64,000 nt of DNA from Chryseobacterium culicis (GTDB lineage: Bacteria > Bacteroidota > Bacteroidia > Flavobacteriales > Weeksellaceae), in contig NZ_PCPP01000001.1 of NCBI RefSeq assembly GCF_002979755.1, positions 92,567 to 156,566 of the forward strand, written 5' to 3'. This document shows, in pieces, positions 26,639-34,205 of this stretch. The notes under the pieces are model-generated. The model was not told where the DNA came from, did no database searches, and was given only the letters and a program-made list of their open reading frames with translations. The translations under genes were made by a program, and so were the position numbers. How positions within the stretch are numbered: the first letter of the stretch is position 1; each line of letters begins with the position of its first letter.

Positions 26639-27424
26639 ATGAACACATACATTGATATTGGCATTAATCTGACCAATAAACAGTTCTATAATGAACACGA
26701 AGAAATTATCAACCGCGCTTTGGATCAAGGGGTAGAACATATGATTCTCACCGGAACCAGCGTAAGAGGTAGCAAAGAATCTGCTGAAATTGCAGAAGAA
26801 TATCCGGAAATTCTATTTTCAACAGCTGGAATTCATCCTCATGATGCCAAATCATTTAACGGCGAAAGTATTAATGAACTCAGGAAATTATTGAAACAAG
26901 ATCATGTGATTTCAGTAGGTGAGTGCGGACTGGATTTTGATCGGGATTTCTCTCCGAGACCCATTCAGGAAAGATGTTACAAAGCTCAGCTGGAGCTTGC
27001 AATAGAAGTTGATAAACCGCTTTTTCTTCATGAAAGATCTGCATTTAAAAGGTTTAATGAGATCACAGACGAATACCTTCCCCAATTACCTGCAGCCGTA
27101 GTACATTGCTTTACCGGAACATTGAACGAAGCAAAAACATATCTGGATAAAGGATTTTATTTAGGGTTCACAGGCGCAATCAGTGATGAAAAAAGATTTA
27201 AACACCTGGAAGATGTTATAAAATATGTTCCTCTTGACAGGATGATGATTGAGACAGATGCTCCTTTTATGCTTCCGAAAAATATGCCCAGAATGCAAAA
27301 CAGACGGAATGAACCATCCTTTTTACCTTACGTAGCCCAAACGGTTGCCTATCTGAAGAGGATCAGTATTTCTGAGGTGGCGGATGAGACTACAGAAACG
27401 GCCAGAAATTTTTTCAAACTATAA
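26639..27424 (+). CDS. TatD family metal-dependent nuclease
   Basis: 261 aa with TIM-barrel TatD motifs: TAGIHPHDAK, SVGECGLDFDRDFS, LFLHERSAFKRF, VVHCFTG and MIETDAPFMLP. TatD enzymes are 3'-5' exonucleases on DNA and RNA. The first motif is shortened (MNTYIDIGINLTNKQF, lacking the usual DxHxH), which also occurs in some TatD proteins. It starts 6 nt after the sirtuin gene and ends the operon at a clear terminator. RNA turnover or repair is the likely setting. Confidence 0.9.
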   Translation: MNTYIDIGINLTNKQFYNEHEEIINRALDQGVEHMILTGTSVRGSKESAEIAEEYPEILFSTAGIHPHDAKSFNGESINELRKLLKQDHVISVGECGLDFDRDFSPRPIQERCYKAQLELAIEVDKPLFLHERSAFKRFNEITDEYLPQLPAAVVHCFTGTLNEAKTYLDKGFYLGFTGAISDEKRFKHLEDVIKYVPLDRMMIETDAPFMLPKNMPRMQNRRNEPSFLPYVAQTVAYLKRISISEVADETTETARNFFKL

Positions 27425-27460
27425 AAAAGAGCTCTACTGATAAAGTAAAGCTCTTTTTTT
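27424..27460 (+). terminator. intrinsic terminator of the tRNA-like/Sir2/TatD operon
   Basis: AAAAAGAGCT pairs with AGCTCTTTTT, followed by T residues. It works for both strands and lies between convergent genes. Confidence 0.88.
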
Positions 27461-27484
27461 ATAGCGAATTTGCTTTTCCGGTTC

Positions 27485-28195
27485 TTATAAACTCTTTATT
27501 GCCGATTCCAAAGCCAGCTCCATCATTGGATTCAACGCTTTTTCTCTTTCGTCAGCAGAAATTTTCTCATGGGTTGGGATAATATCCGTTACCGTAAGAA
27601 TAGTCGCTGCATTTTTTCCTAAATGTTGAGCATTGGCGAATAAACCGAAAGCTTCCATTTCTACTGCAGGACAGTTGTATTTTGTAGCAATTTCCGGAGT
27701 TGCAGGATCTTTTCTGTAGAAAATATCACTACTGTGGATATTGATGGCTTTAGCATTTAATGATAATTCTTTAGCCGTTTCATTGATGGTCGTAAAGATA
27801 TTCCCCTGGTGAGAAAGGATTTCATCTTCAATTCCCCATGCATATTTGGCATAAGTACTTTCGCTGGCCGCTTTATCAATATTTAAAATATCAAAAAGTT
27901 GAAGATCTGTGTTGTAAGCACCACAAGTCCCGATTCTGATGATCGTATCTACTTCATACTCTGTAAACAATTCAAAAGAATAAATTCCGATACTTGGGAA
28001 TCCCATTCCACTTGCTCCTACAGTGATTTCTTTACCCTTATAAAGACCTGTATAATAAAAAATTCCTCTGGTTTTGCTTACCAGTTTAGCATTTTCTAAA
28101 TAATTTTCAGCAATATACTGTGCACGAAGCGGATCCCCCGGCTGCAATACTACTTTAGCAATTTCTCCTTTTTTTGCACTGATGTGAATACTCAT
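27485..28195 (-). CDS. deoD: purine-nucleoside phosphorylase, DeoD type
   Basis: 236 aa. MSIHISAKKGEIAKVVLQPGDPLRAQYIAE is the DeoD opening, followed by GVTASGMG-like VGASGMGFPS, IIRIGTCGAY, a VEMEAFGLFA segment and LTVTDII with the catalytic Asp. It phosphorolyses purine (deoxy)nucleosides in salvage. TATCTTTG lies on the minus strand at 28222-28215 as a probable -7 box. It may recycle nucleosides from RNA decay but is a housekeeping gene in its own right. Confidence 0.95.
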   Translation of the reverse strand: MSIHISAKKGEIAKVVLQPGDPLRAQYIAENYLENAKLVSKTRGIFYYTGLYKGKEITVGASGMGFPSIGIYSFELFTEYEVDTIIRIGTCGAYNTDLQLFDILNIDKAASESTYAKYAWGIEDEILSHQGNIFTTINETAKELSLNAKAINIHSSDIFYRKDPATPEIATKYNCPAVEMEAFGLFANAQHLGKNAATILTVTDIIPTHEKISADEREKALNPMMELALESAIKSL

Positions 28196-28214
28196 AATGT
28201 TTTTTTGAATGGGA

Positions 28215-28222
28215 CAAAGATA
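28215..28222 (-). promoter_or_regulatory. -7 element of deoD
   Basis: TATCTTTG on the minus strand, 20 nt before the start codon. No clear -33 box. Confidence 0.5.
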
Positions 28223-28272
28223 GCAAATATGTGAATAGTGAACAGACCATCCGGTAGGTTATCACTTTTTAT

Positions 28273-29145
28273 CTATTGTATTTCTGACGTTCTGGTATGT
28301 TCTGCATTCTTCCTGAACTGTGTTGGAGGAATGTTTTTAATTTTCTTAAAAACTCTGTTATAATATGGAATATCACTAAAACCCGAAGCAATACAGATTT
28401 CTGCTACAGACAATTTTGTCTTCAATAACATTTGGCAGGAAGACTCTATTCTAAATTCTGTCAGATAGGTGAAAAAAGATTTTCCGGTCATTTTTTTGAA
28501 AAAAACACAGAATGAAGATTTTTGCATTCCTACAGATCTGGAGATCTCTTCCAGTGTAATATTCCGTTGGAAATTATTTAGAATGAAAAGATATATTTCC
28601 TGCAGCTTTTTTTCTTTTTTGTTTTCAGAAACTGGTCTGCCGACAATCTGCATTTCTTTACAGTAAGAAATTAACTCGAGTAATTGTATAAAAGAAGAAA
28701 GTCTCTCTATACTATTCTGATCAATCATCGAAGTCATTAAGGTCTGAAGCCTTTCTAACAGTTCATTTTTAAAAGAAACCGCATTTTCATTGCTTTGAAG
28801 CTCAGAAATACTGTTCATCAGTTCTGGAAAAATATTTTTACAGTTTTCTAAAAAAACGTTTTCAAAAACAATCGTAATGTTCTCAATGTTCCCTTTACTG
28901 TCATGAACAGATTCATCAAAAGACCAGCAATGAGGTATATTGGGAGGAATAAGAATGACCTCACCCTTTGAAAAGTTTTCCACAATATCCCCAATAATTC
29001 TCACACCACTTCCGGTAATAATATAAGACAATTCCCAGGTTTCCTGCTGGTGTAACGGAACCTGCTGATTCCATTTGATATGAACATGGTCGAAATGAAA
29101 GGTATGGGTTCTTGCTTTTGGATAATATTTTAAATTTTGCTTCAT
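28273..29145 (-). CDS. AraC family transcriptional regulator with cupin sensor
   Basis: 290 aa. An N-terminal cupin-like domain (about 20-120, LIPPNIPHCWSFDES) is followed by two HTH motifs (LEEISRSVGMQKSSFCVFFKK and VAEICIASGFSDIPYYNRVFKK) that are typical of AraC. It probably senses a small sugar-like molecule. It is divergent from the acyltransferase gene at 29255, which may be its target. Confidence 0.9.
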   Translation of the reverse strand: MKQNLKYYPKARTHTFHFDHVHIKWNQQVPLHQQETWELSYIITGSGVRIIGDIVENFSKGEVILIPPNIPHCWSFDESVHDSKGNIENITIVFENVFLENCKNIFPELMNSISELQSNENAVSFKNELLERLQTLMTSMIDQNSIERLSSFIQLLELISYCKEMQIVGRPVSENKKEKKLQEIYLFILNNFQRNITLEEISRSVGMQKSSFCVFFKKMTGKSFFTYLTEFRIESSCQMLLKTKLSVAEICIASGFSDIPYYNRVFKKIKNIPPTQFRKNAEHTRTSEIQ

Positions 29146-29254
29146 TTAAGAAATAATAATCACAATAATGTAAATATAAGACAATGATTGGAGAATATAG
29201 AACAAACTTTTTGAGGTAAGACCTTCTATTTTTGCATCAAATCTTTATTAAAAT

Positions 29255-30397
29255 ATGAATCAAACGTTATCTGTTTCTCAATCAAAGCCTCATTATGAAA
29301 TTCTTGATGGCCTCCGTGGTGTAGCTGCCATCATGGTTGTATTTTTCCATGTTTTTGAAACATTTTCCAATGGAGATCATACAAAGCAGATTATTAATCA
29401 TGGATATCTGGCAGTAGATTTTTTCTTTATGCTTTCCGGATACGTGATCAGTTATGCTTATGATAACCGATGGAACAACATGACATTGAAAGACTTTTTT
29501 ATCCGTCGTCTTGTGAGATTACAGCCGATGATCATTATTGGCTCTTTGGTTGGGGCTGTTTTATTCTATTTTCAACATTCGGAAGGATTGGGATGGGGGG
29601 GAATTTCCGCTACTCCTGTTTGGAAATTACTATTGGTCATGTTCATTGGAATGACGGTTATTCCGGTAGGTAAAAGTCTTGATATCAGGGGCTGGAATGA
29701 GATGCATCCTTTGAATGGTCCATCGTGGTCACTGTTTTTTGAATACATTGCCAATATTATGTATGCTTTGGTGCTAAGAAGAGTTTCCAAAATCGTATTA
29801 GGAATTCTGGTGTTGATGTCAGCTGGGTTTACCATTTATTATGCATTTACCAATCCAAATGGAGATATCATCGGAGGCTGGTCTATTGATGATGCAGCAC
29901 AAATGAAAATAGGTTTTACAAGGTTGGCTTTTCCTTTTTTGATGGGAATATTTTTAGCAAGAGCAGTATCACTGAAATTTACAAAAAATGCTTTTTTTAC
30001 AACCAGTATTTTATTGATCGTTTTATTTGCATTTCCCCGCTTGGGAGGAACTACCGCACATTGGCAGAATGCTTTATATGAATGCTTTGTTTTAATGATT
30101 ATGTTCCCTGTTGTTATTCTGCTGGGAGCCGGAGGGAAAGTTACCAATGAAAAAACAAATAGGTTCTGTAAGTTTTTAGGTGATATTTCATATCCGATAT
30201 ATATCACCCATTTCCCATTGGTGTATGTCTATATGGCATGGGTTGTAAATGGTAAACATACATTGGACGAACCTCTGTCATGGATTTTAGGATTTATAAC
30301 TGTATCAATTTCAATAATTCTAGCATACTATTCCATGAAATTCTATGATATTCCTGTTAGAAAATGGTTGAATAAAAAATTAATTTCAAACAAATAA
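29255..30397 (+). CDS. acyltransferase 3 family membrane protein (OafA/YrhL type)
   Basis: 380 aa, about ten membrane helices. LDGLRGVAAIMVVFFHVFE carries the catalytic His of acyltransferase 3, DFFFMLSGYVISYAYDNRW follows, and the C-terminal part has a KWLNKK end. These enzymes O-acylate sugars in the envelope. TATTTTTG at 29227-29234 is a probable -7 box. Followed by a VOC gene after 7 nt. The acceptor is not predictable. Confidence 0.92.
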   Translation: MNQTLSVSQSKPHYEILDGLRGVAAIMVVFFHVFETFSNGDHTKQIINHGYLAVDFFFMLSGYVISYAYDNRWNNMTLKDFFIRRLVRLQPMIIIGSLVGAVLFYFQHSEGLGWGGISATPVWKLLLVMFIGMTVIPVGKSLDIRGWNEMHPLNGPSWSLFFEYIANIMYALVLRRVSKIVLGILVLMSAGFTIYYAFTNPNGDIIGGWSIDDAAQMKIGFTRLAFPFLMGIFLARAVSLKFTKNAFFTTSILLIVLFAFPRLGGTTAHWQNALYECFVLMIMFPVVILLGAGGKVTNEKTNRFCKFLGDISYPIYITHFPLVYVYMAWVVNGKHTLDEPLSWILGFITVSISIILAYYSMKFYDIPVRKWLNKKLISNK

Positions 30398-30404
30398 AAA
30401 AGAA

Positions 30405-30794
30405 ATGAAAATCGAACACATTGCCATCTGGGTTAAAGACCTTGAAAAATCAAGAGCGTTCTATCAAAAGTATTTTGGAGCGGTTTCCAATGAAAAATAC
30501 CATAATCCTGTTAAAAATTTTCAATCCTATTTTTTAAGTTTTGAAAATGGCTGTCGTCTAGAAATCATGACCAGACCGGATATTAAAGAAAGTGAAAACT
30601 CTTATGAATCCCAGCAGTATGGAATCATTCATCTTGCATTTTCCGTAGCCAGTGAACAAAAAGTAGATGAGCTTACAGAACTATTGAGAAATGATGGATA
30701 CCAAATTGCAGGAGAGCCACGGACCACAGGAGACGGATATTATGAAAGTGTAATCCTTGATCCTGAAAATAATATCATTGAAATCGTAGCCTAA
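30405..30794 (+). CDS. VOC family (glyoxalase/bleomycin resistance-like) protein
   Basis: 129 aa with the paired VOC modules: MKIEHIAIWVKDLEKSRAFYQKYFG, GIIHLAFSVAS and ESVILDPENNIIEIVA. His, His and Glu metal ligands are present. The substrate could be lactoylglutathione-like or a small electrophile. It is 7 nt after the acyltransferase gene and probably cotranscribed. Confidence 0.88.
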   Translation: MKIEHIAIWVKDLEKSRAFYQKYFGAVSNEKYHNPVKNFQSYFLSFENGCRLEIMTRPDIKESENSYESQQYGIIHLAFSVASEQKVDELTELLRNDGYQIAGEPRTTGDGYYESVILDPENNIIEIVA

Positions 30795-31075
30795 CCTGTC
30801 ATTGCGAGGAGCTCCAGCGACGAAGCAATCTCATATAGGTTGGAAAAATGCAAAGGCGCAAAGATGTTAAACATTATGCTGTTTTAAGGCGCAAGAAAAT
30901 CAAAGATTTTTAACAAAAATACTTCGTAGTGATTTACTTTATTAGAATGATAGTTCACTGTATTACATTTTATCGAAGATAAAATCTTTGCGCCTTACTA
31001 CATTGCCTATATTAAATTTTGCGCCTTTACGTTTTCCAATACTTTAATTCCATATTTAACATGAAACTTCTTCCC
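30795..31075. repeat. intergenic repeat region
   Basis: It starts with TGTCATTGCGAGGAGC and GACGAAGCAATCTC, a widespread palindromic element, followed by inverted stretches such as GGCGCAAAGAT and CTTTGCGCC (30855 and 30990). Related GCGCAAAG/CTTTGCG stretches recur at 39358-39490 and 52800-52890. No gene seen. Confidence 0.55.
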
Positions 31076-31103
31076 AAAAATTTTATTCTCAACGAAATAA
31101 TTT

Positions 31104-31111
31104 TATTTTTG
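31104..31111 (+). promoter_or_regulatory. -7 element of the bpX operon
   Basis: TATTTTTG, 8 nt before the ATG at 31119. No good -33 box. Confidence 0.45.
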
Positions 31112-31118
31112 TTAGATC

Positions 31119-31775
31119 ATGGAAACCAAGTCACCGTTTTTAGACACGATCTTTTTGCTTCGTAAGGAAGAATGTATTACTCTTTTTTCAAGCTTACAGA
31201 AAATTTCCCCTCAGGAAGAGGCGGATGCAGGAGATTATTTTGAAACAGAATTCGAAAAAGAAAGACTTGAGTTTTTATCTGATCAACTGACTTATAACAA
31301 AGAAGCTGCCGTATGGGCTGCAAAAGTGCTCTATCACAGTGCACAGCTTTATCTCATCAGAGAAAATACAGAAAAAAATATTGAAAATCTTATTCCCGGA
31401 TTTAAAGGAACCCGGGATATTTCTTCTATTTTATCCGCAGACTTATCATTAAGGTTTTTACCGCCAGTGATTGTTGCTTTAAACTCTGTAGATCCTGAAG
31501 ACCATTTAATTGCTATGCTGGAAGATATTCTGACCCAGTTTCACTATTCCGGAATAGGATATGATCTTAACCTGAAGAATGTGAACTGGAAGGAAGAATT
31601 AAAAGACAGTACTTACCGGAAGTTGTATCTGGAAAGAATTGTTGAAAAAAAAGATTATAAACTGGCAGAAATTCCGTTTATTAATAAACTACTAATAGCC
31701 GAATTCGGAATGCACAAAGATGCCTTCTGGCGAGAACTAAAAACTATAACCGAAGACCACAATGAAAACCTATGA
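31119..31775 (+). CDS. bpX-system component 1, soluble helical protein
   Basis: 218 aa, soluble, mostly helical and acidic. No motif I can name. It is first of seven plus-strand genes that overlap or nearly touch (31119-39276), and the MoxR, vWA-propeller and propeller-associated genes in the run match the MoxR-vWA-beta-propeller ternary systems. Small leading proteins of those systems (bpX0-like) are of this kind. It overlaps the next gene by 14 nt. Assignment is by position. Confidence 0.65.
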   Translation: METKSPFLDTIFLLRKEECITLFSSLQKISPQEEADAGDYFETEFEKERLEFLSDQLTYNKEAAVWAAKVLYHSAQLYLIRENTEKNIENLIPGFKGTRDISSILSADLSLRFLPPVIVALNSVDPEDHLIAMLEDILTQFHYSGIGYDLNLKNVNWKEELKDSTYRKLYLERIVEKKDYKLAEIPFINKLLIAEFGMHKDAFWRELKTITEDHNENL

Positions 31776-32343
31776 GAAAGTATTTGAATTTTTAACCGAT
31801 CCAACCAAAGAAACTTTCCTGAAATGCCGTGAAATGGTACTCAGTGATCCGGAATACGATCCCTATTCGGAAGATATTGAAAACATGCAGGTTTTATTGA
31901 ATGAAGGGAAATTTGAAGAGGTTGTACAATATACCAATGTCAATATTCTGCTAAGCCCCAGGGCACATATTTATAAGTATTTTGCTTACAAAGAATTGGG
32001 TGATGAAAAAGGCAGGAATATTGAAATGACAATAGCACAGCCTATTTTTGAATGCCTTGAAAAAACAGGTGACGGAACCAAAGATTCTCCCTATATTATC
32101 ACAAGAATTTCCGATGAAAGAGATCTGATCAGGCAGCATTTTAATAAACACGATGTTTCACAAAGTCTGATCAAGGAGGGAAATAAGATGATGGACGCAC
32201 TTACACTGGATGATGGAACGCAGTTATACTTCGATATCAAAGATCCTTACCAGAGACTGGCTTTTTCATTCAGCAAAAGAAATGAAGAGGTAGAAAATAA
32301 AGAAGAACAGAAATCAGAGAAGAAAAAGTGGTGGAAATTTTAA
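31762..32343 (+). CDS. bpX-system component 2, helical repeat-like protein
   Basis: 193 aa, soluble. It has a TPR-like helical first half (LNEGKFEEVVQYTNVNILLSP) and a charged Glu/Lys tail ending KKKWWKF. The C-terminal aromatic-basic end is unusual. It overlaps the upstream gene by 14 nt and lies 12 nt before the MoxR gene. I cannot assign a function beyond system membership. Confidence 0.65.
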   Translation: MKTYEKVFEFLTDPTKETFLKCREMVLSDPEYDPYSEDIENMQVLLNEGKFEEVVQYTNVNILLSPRAHIYKYFAYKELGDEKGRNIEMTIAQPIFECLEKTGDGTKDSPYIITRISDERDLIRQHFNKHDVSQSLIKEGNKMMDALTLDDGTQLYFDIKDPYQRLAFSFSKRNEEVENKEEQKSEKKKWWKF

Positions 32344-32355
32344 TTTTTTAAATCA

Positions 32356-33489
32356 ATGAATCAGAATATAAATCAGCTTAATACAGTCCTTAACTACGTA
32401 AAAGATACTTTTGTAGGTAAAAATGATGTCGTAGATCTTTTGGGAATATGCCTTTTGGCAAGAGAGAATGCCTTTTTATACGGACCTCCGGGGACTGCAA
32501 AATCTGCGATTGTCAGAACTCTCGCTAAAACAGTAAAAGACGGCAAAAATTTTGAATATCTGCTAACCCGTTTTACAGAACCAAACGAGATTTTCGGCCC
32601 TTTTGATATCAGAAAACTGAAAGAAGGTGAACTTCTGACCCACACGGAAGGAATGATGCCCGAAGCTTCAATGGTCTTCCTGGATGAGATCTTTAATGCC
32701 AATTCTGCAATTTTGAACTCACTTCTGACAGCGCTCAACGAAAAGATCTTTAAAAGAGGAAAAGAAACAAAACACTTACCAGCATTGATGTTTGTAGGGG
32801 CAAGTAACGTTCTTCCAGAAGATGAAGCACTGAATGCATTATTTGACCGTTTTCTGGTAAGAATTAATGTAGACTATGTAAATCCCGAACTCTTGCAGCA
32901 GGTACTTTTAGCCGGAAGAAAACTGGAGAATGATGAAGAAACAGAAGTTCCGGAAATCCATGCCGATGAAATCAGACAGCTCCAGAGCCTATGCCGGACA
33001 ATAGATCTTAAACCTATTTATGAAGTATATCTGAATACCATTATGAGTCTTAGAAATACAGGGATTGCTATTTCAGACCGTAGAGCCGTAAAACTTCAGA
33101 ATCTGATTGCCGCAAGTGCCCTGATCTGTGGGAGAACAGAAGCCGTACTTTCTGATTTATGGGTGTTGAAACATATCTGGGATACAGAAGAACAGATTGA
33201 AATTCTGGAAGGAATTATCAACAGAACGATCGAGAAAGATGATCATCCGGATTCCCATCCACAGGCAATGCATAACAAAACTCCCAATCCGGAAGAAGTC
33301 ATGAAAGATGTGAAGATTCTGGTGGAAAAATGGAATGAAGGAATGCTGAGTTTTGAAGAACAAAACGTAATAAAAGACAAACTGAGATATCTGCAGACCC
33401 GTTGTGAGTGGATCAGAAATCAGGATCAGAAACAATATATTCAGCAAGAAATTGAAAGCTTATGGCAGAAGATTCTTCAAAGTGTTTAA
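32356..33489 (+). CDS. MoxR-family AAA+ ATPase
   Basis: 377 aa. Walker A GPPGTAKS (43-50), Walker B MVFLDEIF (about 107-114), a sensor-1 FVGASN and an arginine-finger region DRRAVKLQ mark a MoxR ATPase. The C-terminal 80 residues are an extra helical extension. MoxR proteins act as chaperone-like switches together with vWA proteins. The C-terminal end overlaps the following gene by 28 nt. It is the motor of the proposed ternary system. Confidence 0.93.
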   Translation: MNQNINQLNTVLNYVKDTFVGKNDVVDLLGICLLARENAFLYGPPGTAKSAIVRTLAKTVKDGKNFEYLLTRFTEPNEIFGPFDIRKLKEGELLTHTEGMMPEASMVFLDEIFNANSAILNSLLTALNEKIFKRGKETKHLPALMFVGASNVLPEDEALNALFDRFLVRINVDYVNPELLQQVLLAGRKLENDEETEVPEIHADEIRQLQSLCRTIDLKPIYEVYLNTIMSLRNTGIAISDRRAVKLQNLIAASALICGRTEAVLSDLWVLKHIWDTEEQIEILEGIINRTIEKDDHPDSHPQAMHNKTPNPEEVMKDVKILVEKWNEGMLSFEEQNVIKDKLRYLQTRCEWIRNQDQKQYIQQEIESLWQKILQSV

Positions 33490-34205
33490 AAGAATTCTGG
33501 GCAGAAATTCCCCGGGTAGATGAAGATTTTCTGGGCTCAATCCGAGACTGGAAAAACGTTCAGATTGCTGTAGATGATGAAACAATCTGGTTGAAAGGAT
33601 TTACGGATGAACAGGCAGTAGCTTCTGAAATACAACAATTGCCGGATTTTATTTTATATGAACTTCGTGATGGACTTTTATTCAGAAAAGATGCTTTAGT
33701 TCCCAGTAAAAAAATGAGAACAGCTTTGCTTTGGATTCCCATAGACAAGGCATTACAGCTTCGTCTTCCTCCTTCGAACCAAAACTATTTTGGAATTCAG
33801 GAACAGATTCAGATAAAACTGAAAGAAAGTGATGAAGAACAGACGGTCATTGCTCTGCTCAGCAACATTGCTGATATTAAAGAAACTATCGTCACTTTGC
33901 CTAAGTTTAAACTGGAAAAAATACAATGGACGTTACTGGGAGATAAAGCCCTGTTTATAGGCGTTCCATTATTAAGCTTTCCCGGAAAAGCTTATTGGAC
34001 CAAAGACAAACATCTGCTGCCTGCCGGTCTGGATTTTGAATTTAAAAATGTAAGTATGCTGTTGCAGCAGAAATATAATAAAGAGCTTGAAGGATGGTTG
34101 TTATGGGATGAAGATGGAAATAGTATTTTAATAAAAGATTCTGATTTTCGTCCCCTGTCCATAAGCTCATTCCGTCTTACCGAAAAATCAAGAGAATGGA
34201 ATTAA
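33462..34205 (+). CDS. bpX-system component (bpX2-like), uncharacterised
   Basis: 247 aa, soluble. It is a beta-rich protein with KFKLEKIQWTLLGDKALFIGVPLLSFPGKAYW, which resembles the MoxR-adjacent families described only as bpX domains. It lies between MoxR and the vWA-propeller protein, overlapping both (28 and 10 nt). No catalytic motif is visible. The specific bpX number is uncertain. Confidence 0.65.
   Translation: MAEDSSKCLKEFWAEIPRVDEDFLGSIRDWKNVQIAVDDETIWLKGFTDEQAVASEIQQLPDFILYELRDGLLFRKDALVPSKKMRTALLWIPIDKALQLRLPPSNQNYFGIQEQIQIKLKESDEEQTVIALLSNIADIKETIVTLPKFKLEKIQWTLLGDKALFIGVPLLSFPGKAYWTKDKHLLPAGLDFEFKNVSMLLQQKYNKELEGWLLWDEDGNSILIKDSDFRPLSISSFRLTEKSREWN

Noticed and set aside
29211..29234. 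Shared-operator promoter before the acyltransferase gene
   Set aside because: A TTG lies 13 nt before TATTTTTG, but the CGYAA arm and the rest of the operator are absent, so the spacing is coincidence.
31104..31119. Fifth copy of the shared operator before the bpX operon
   Set aside because: Only the -7 box is present. No CGYAA/TTGCG arms lie 13 nt upstream.
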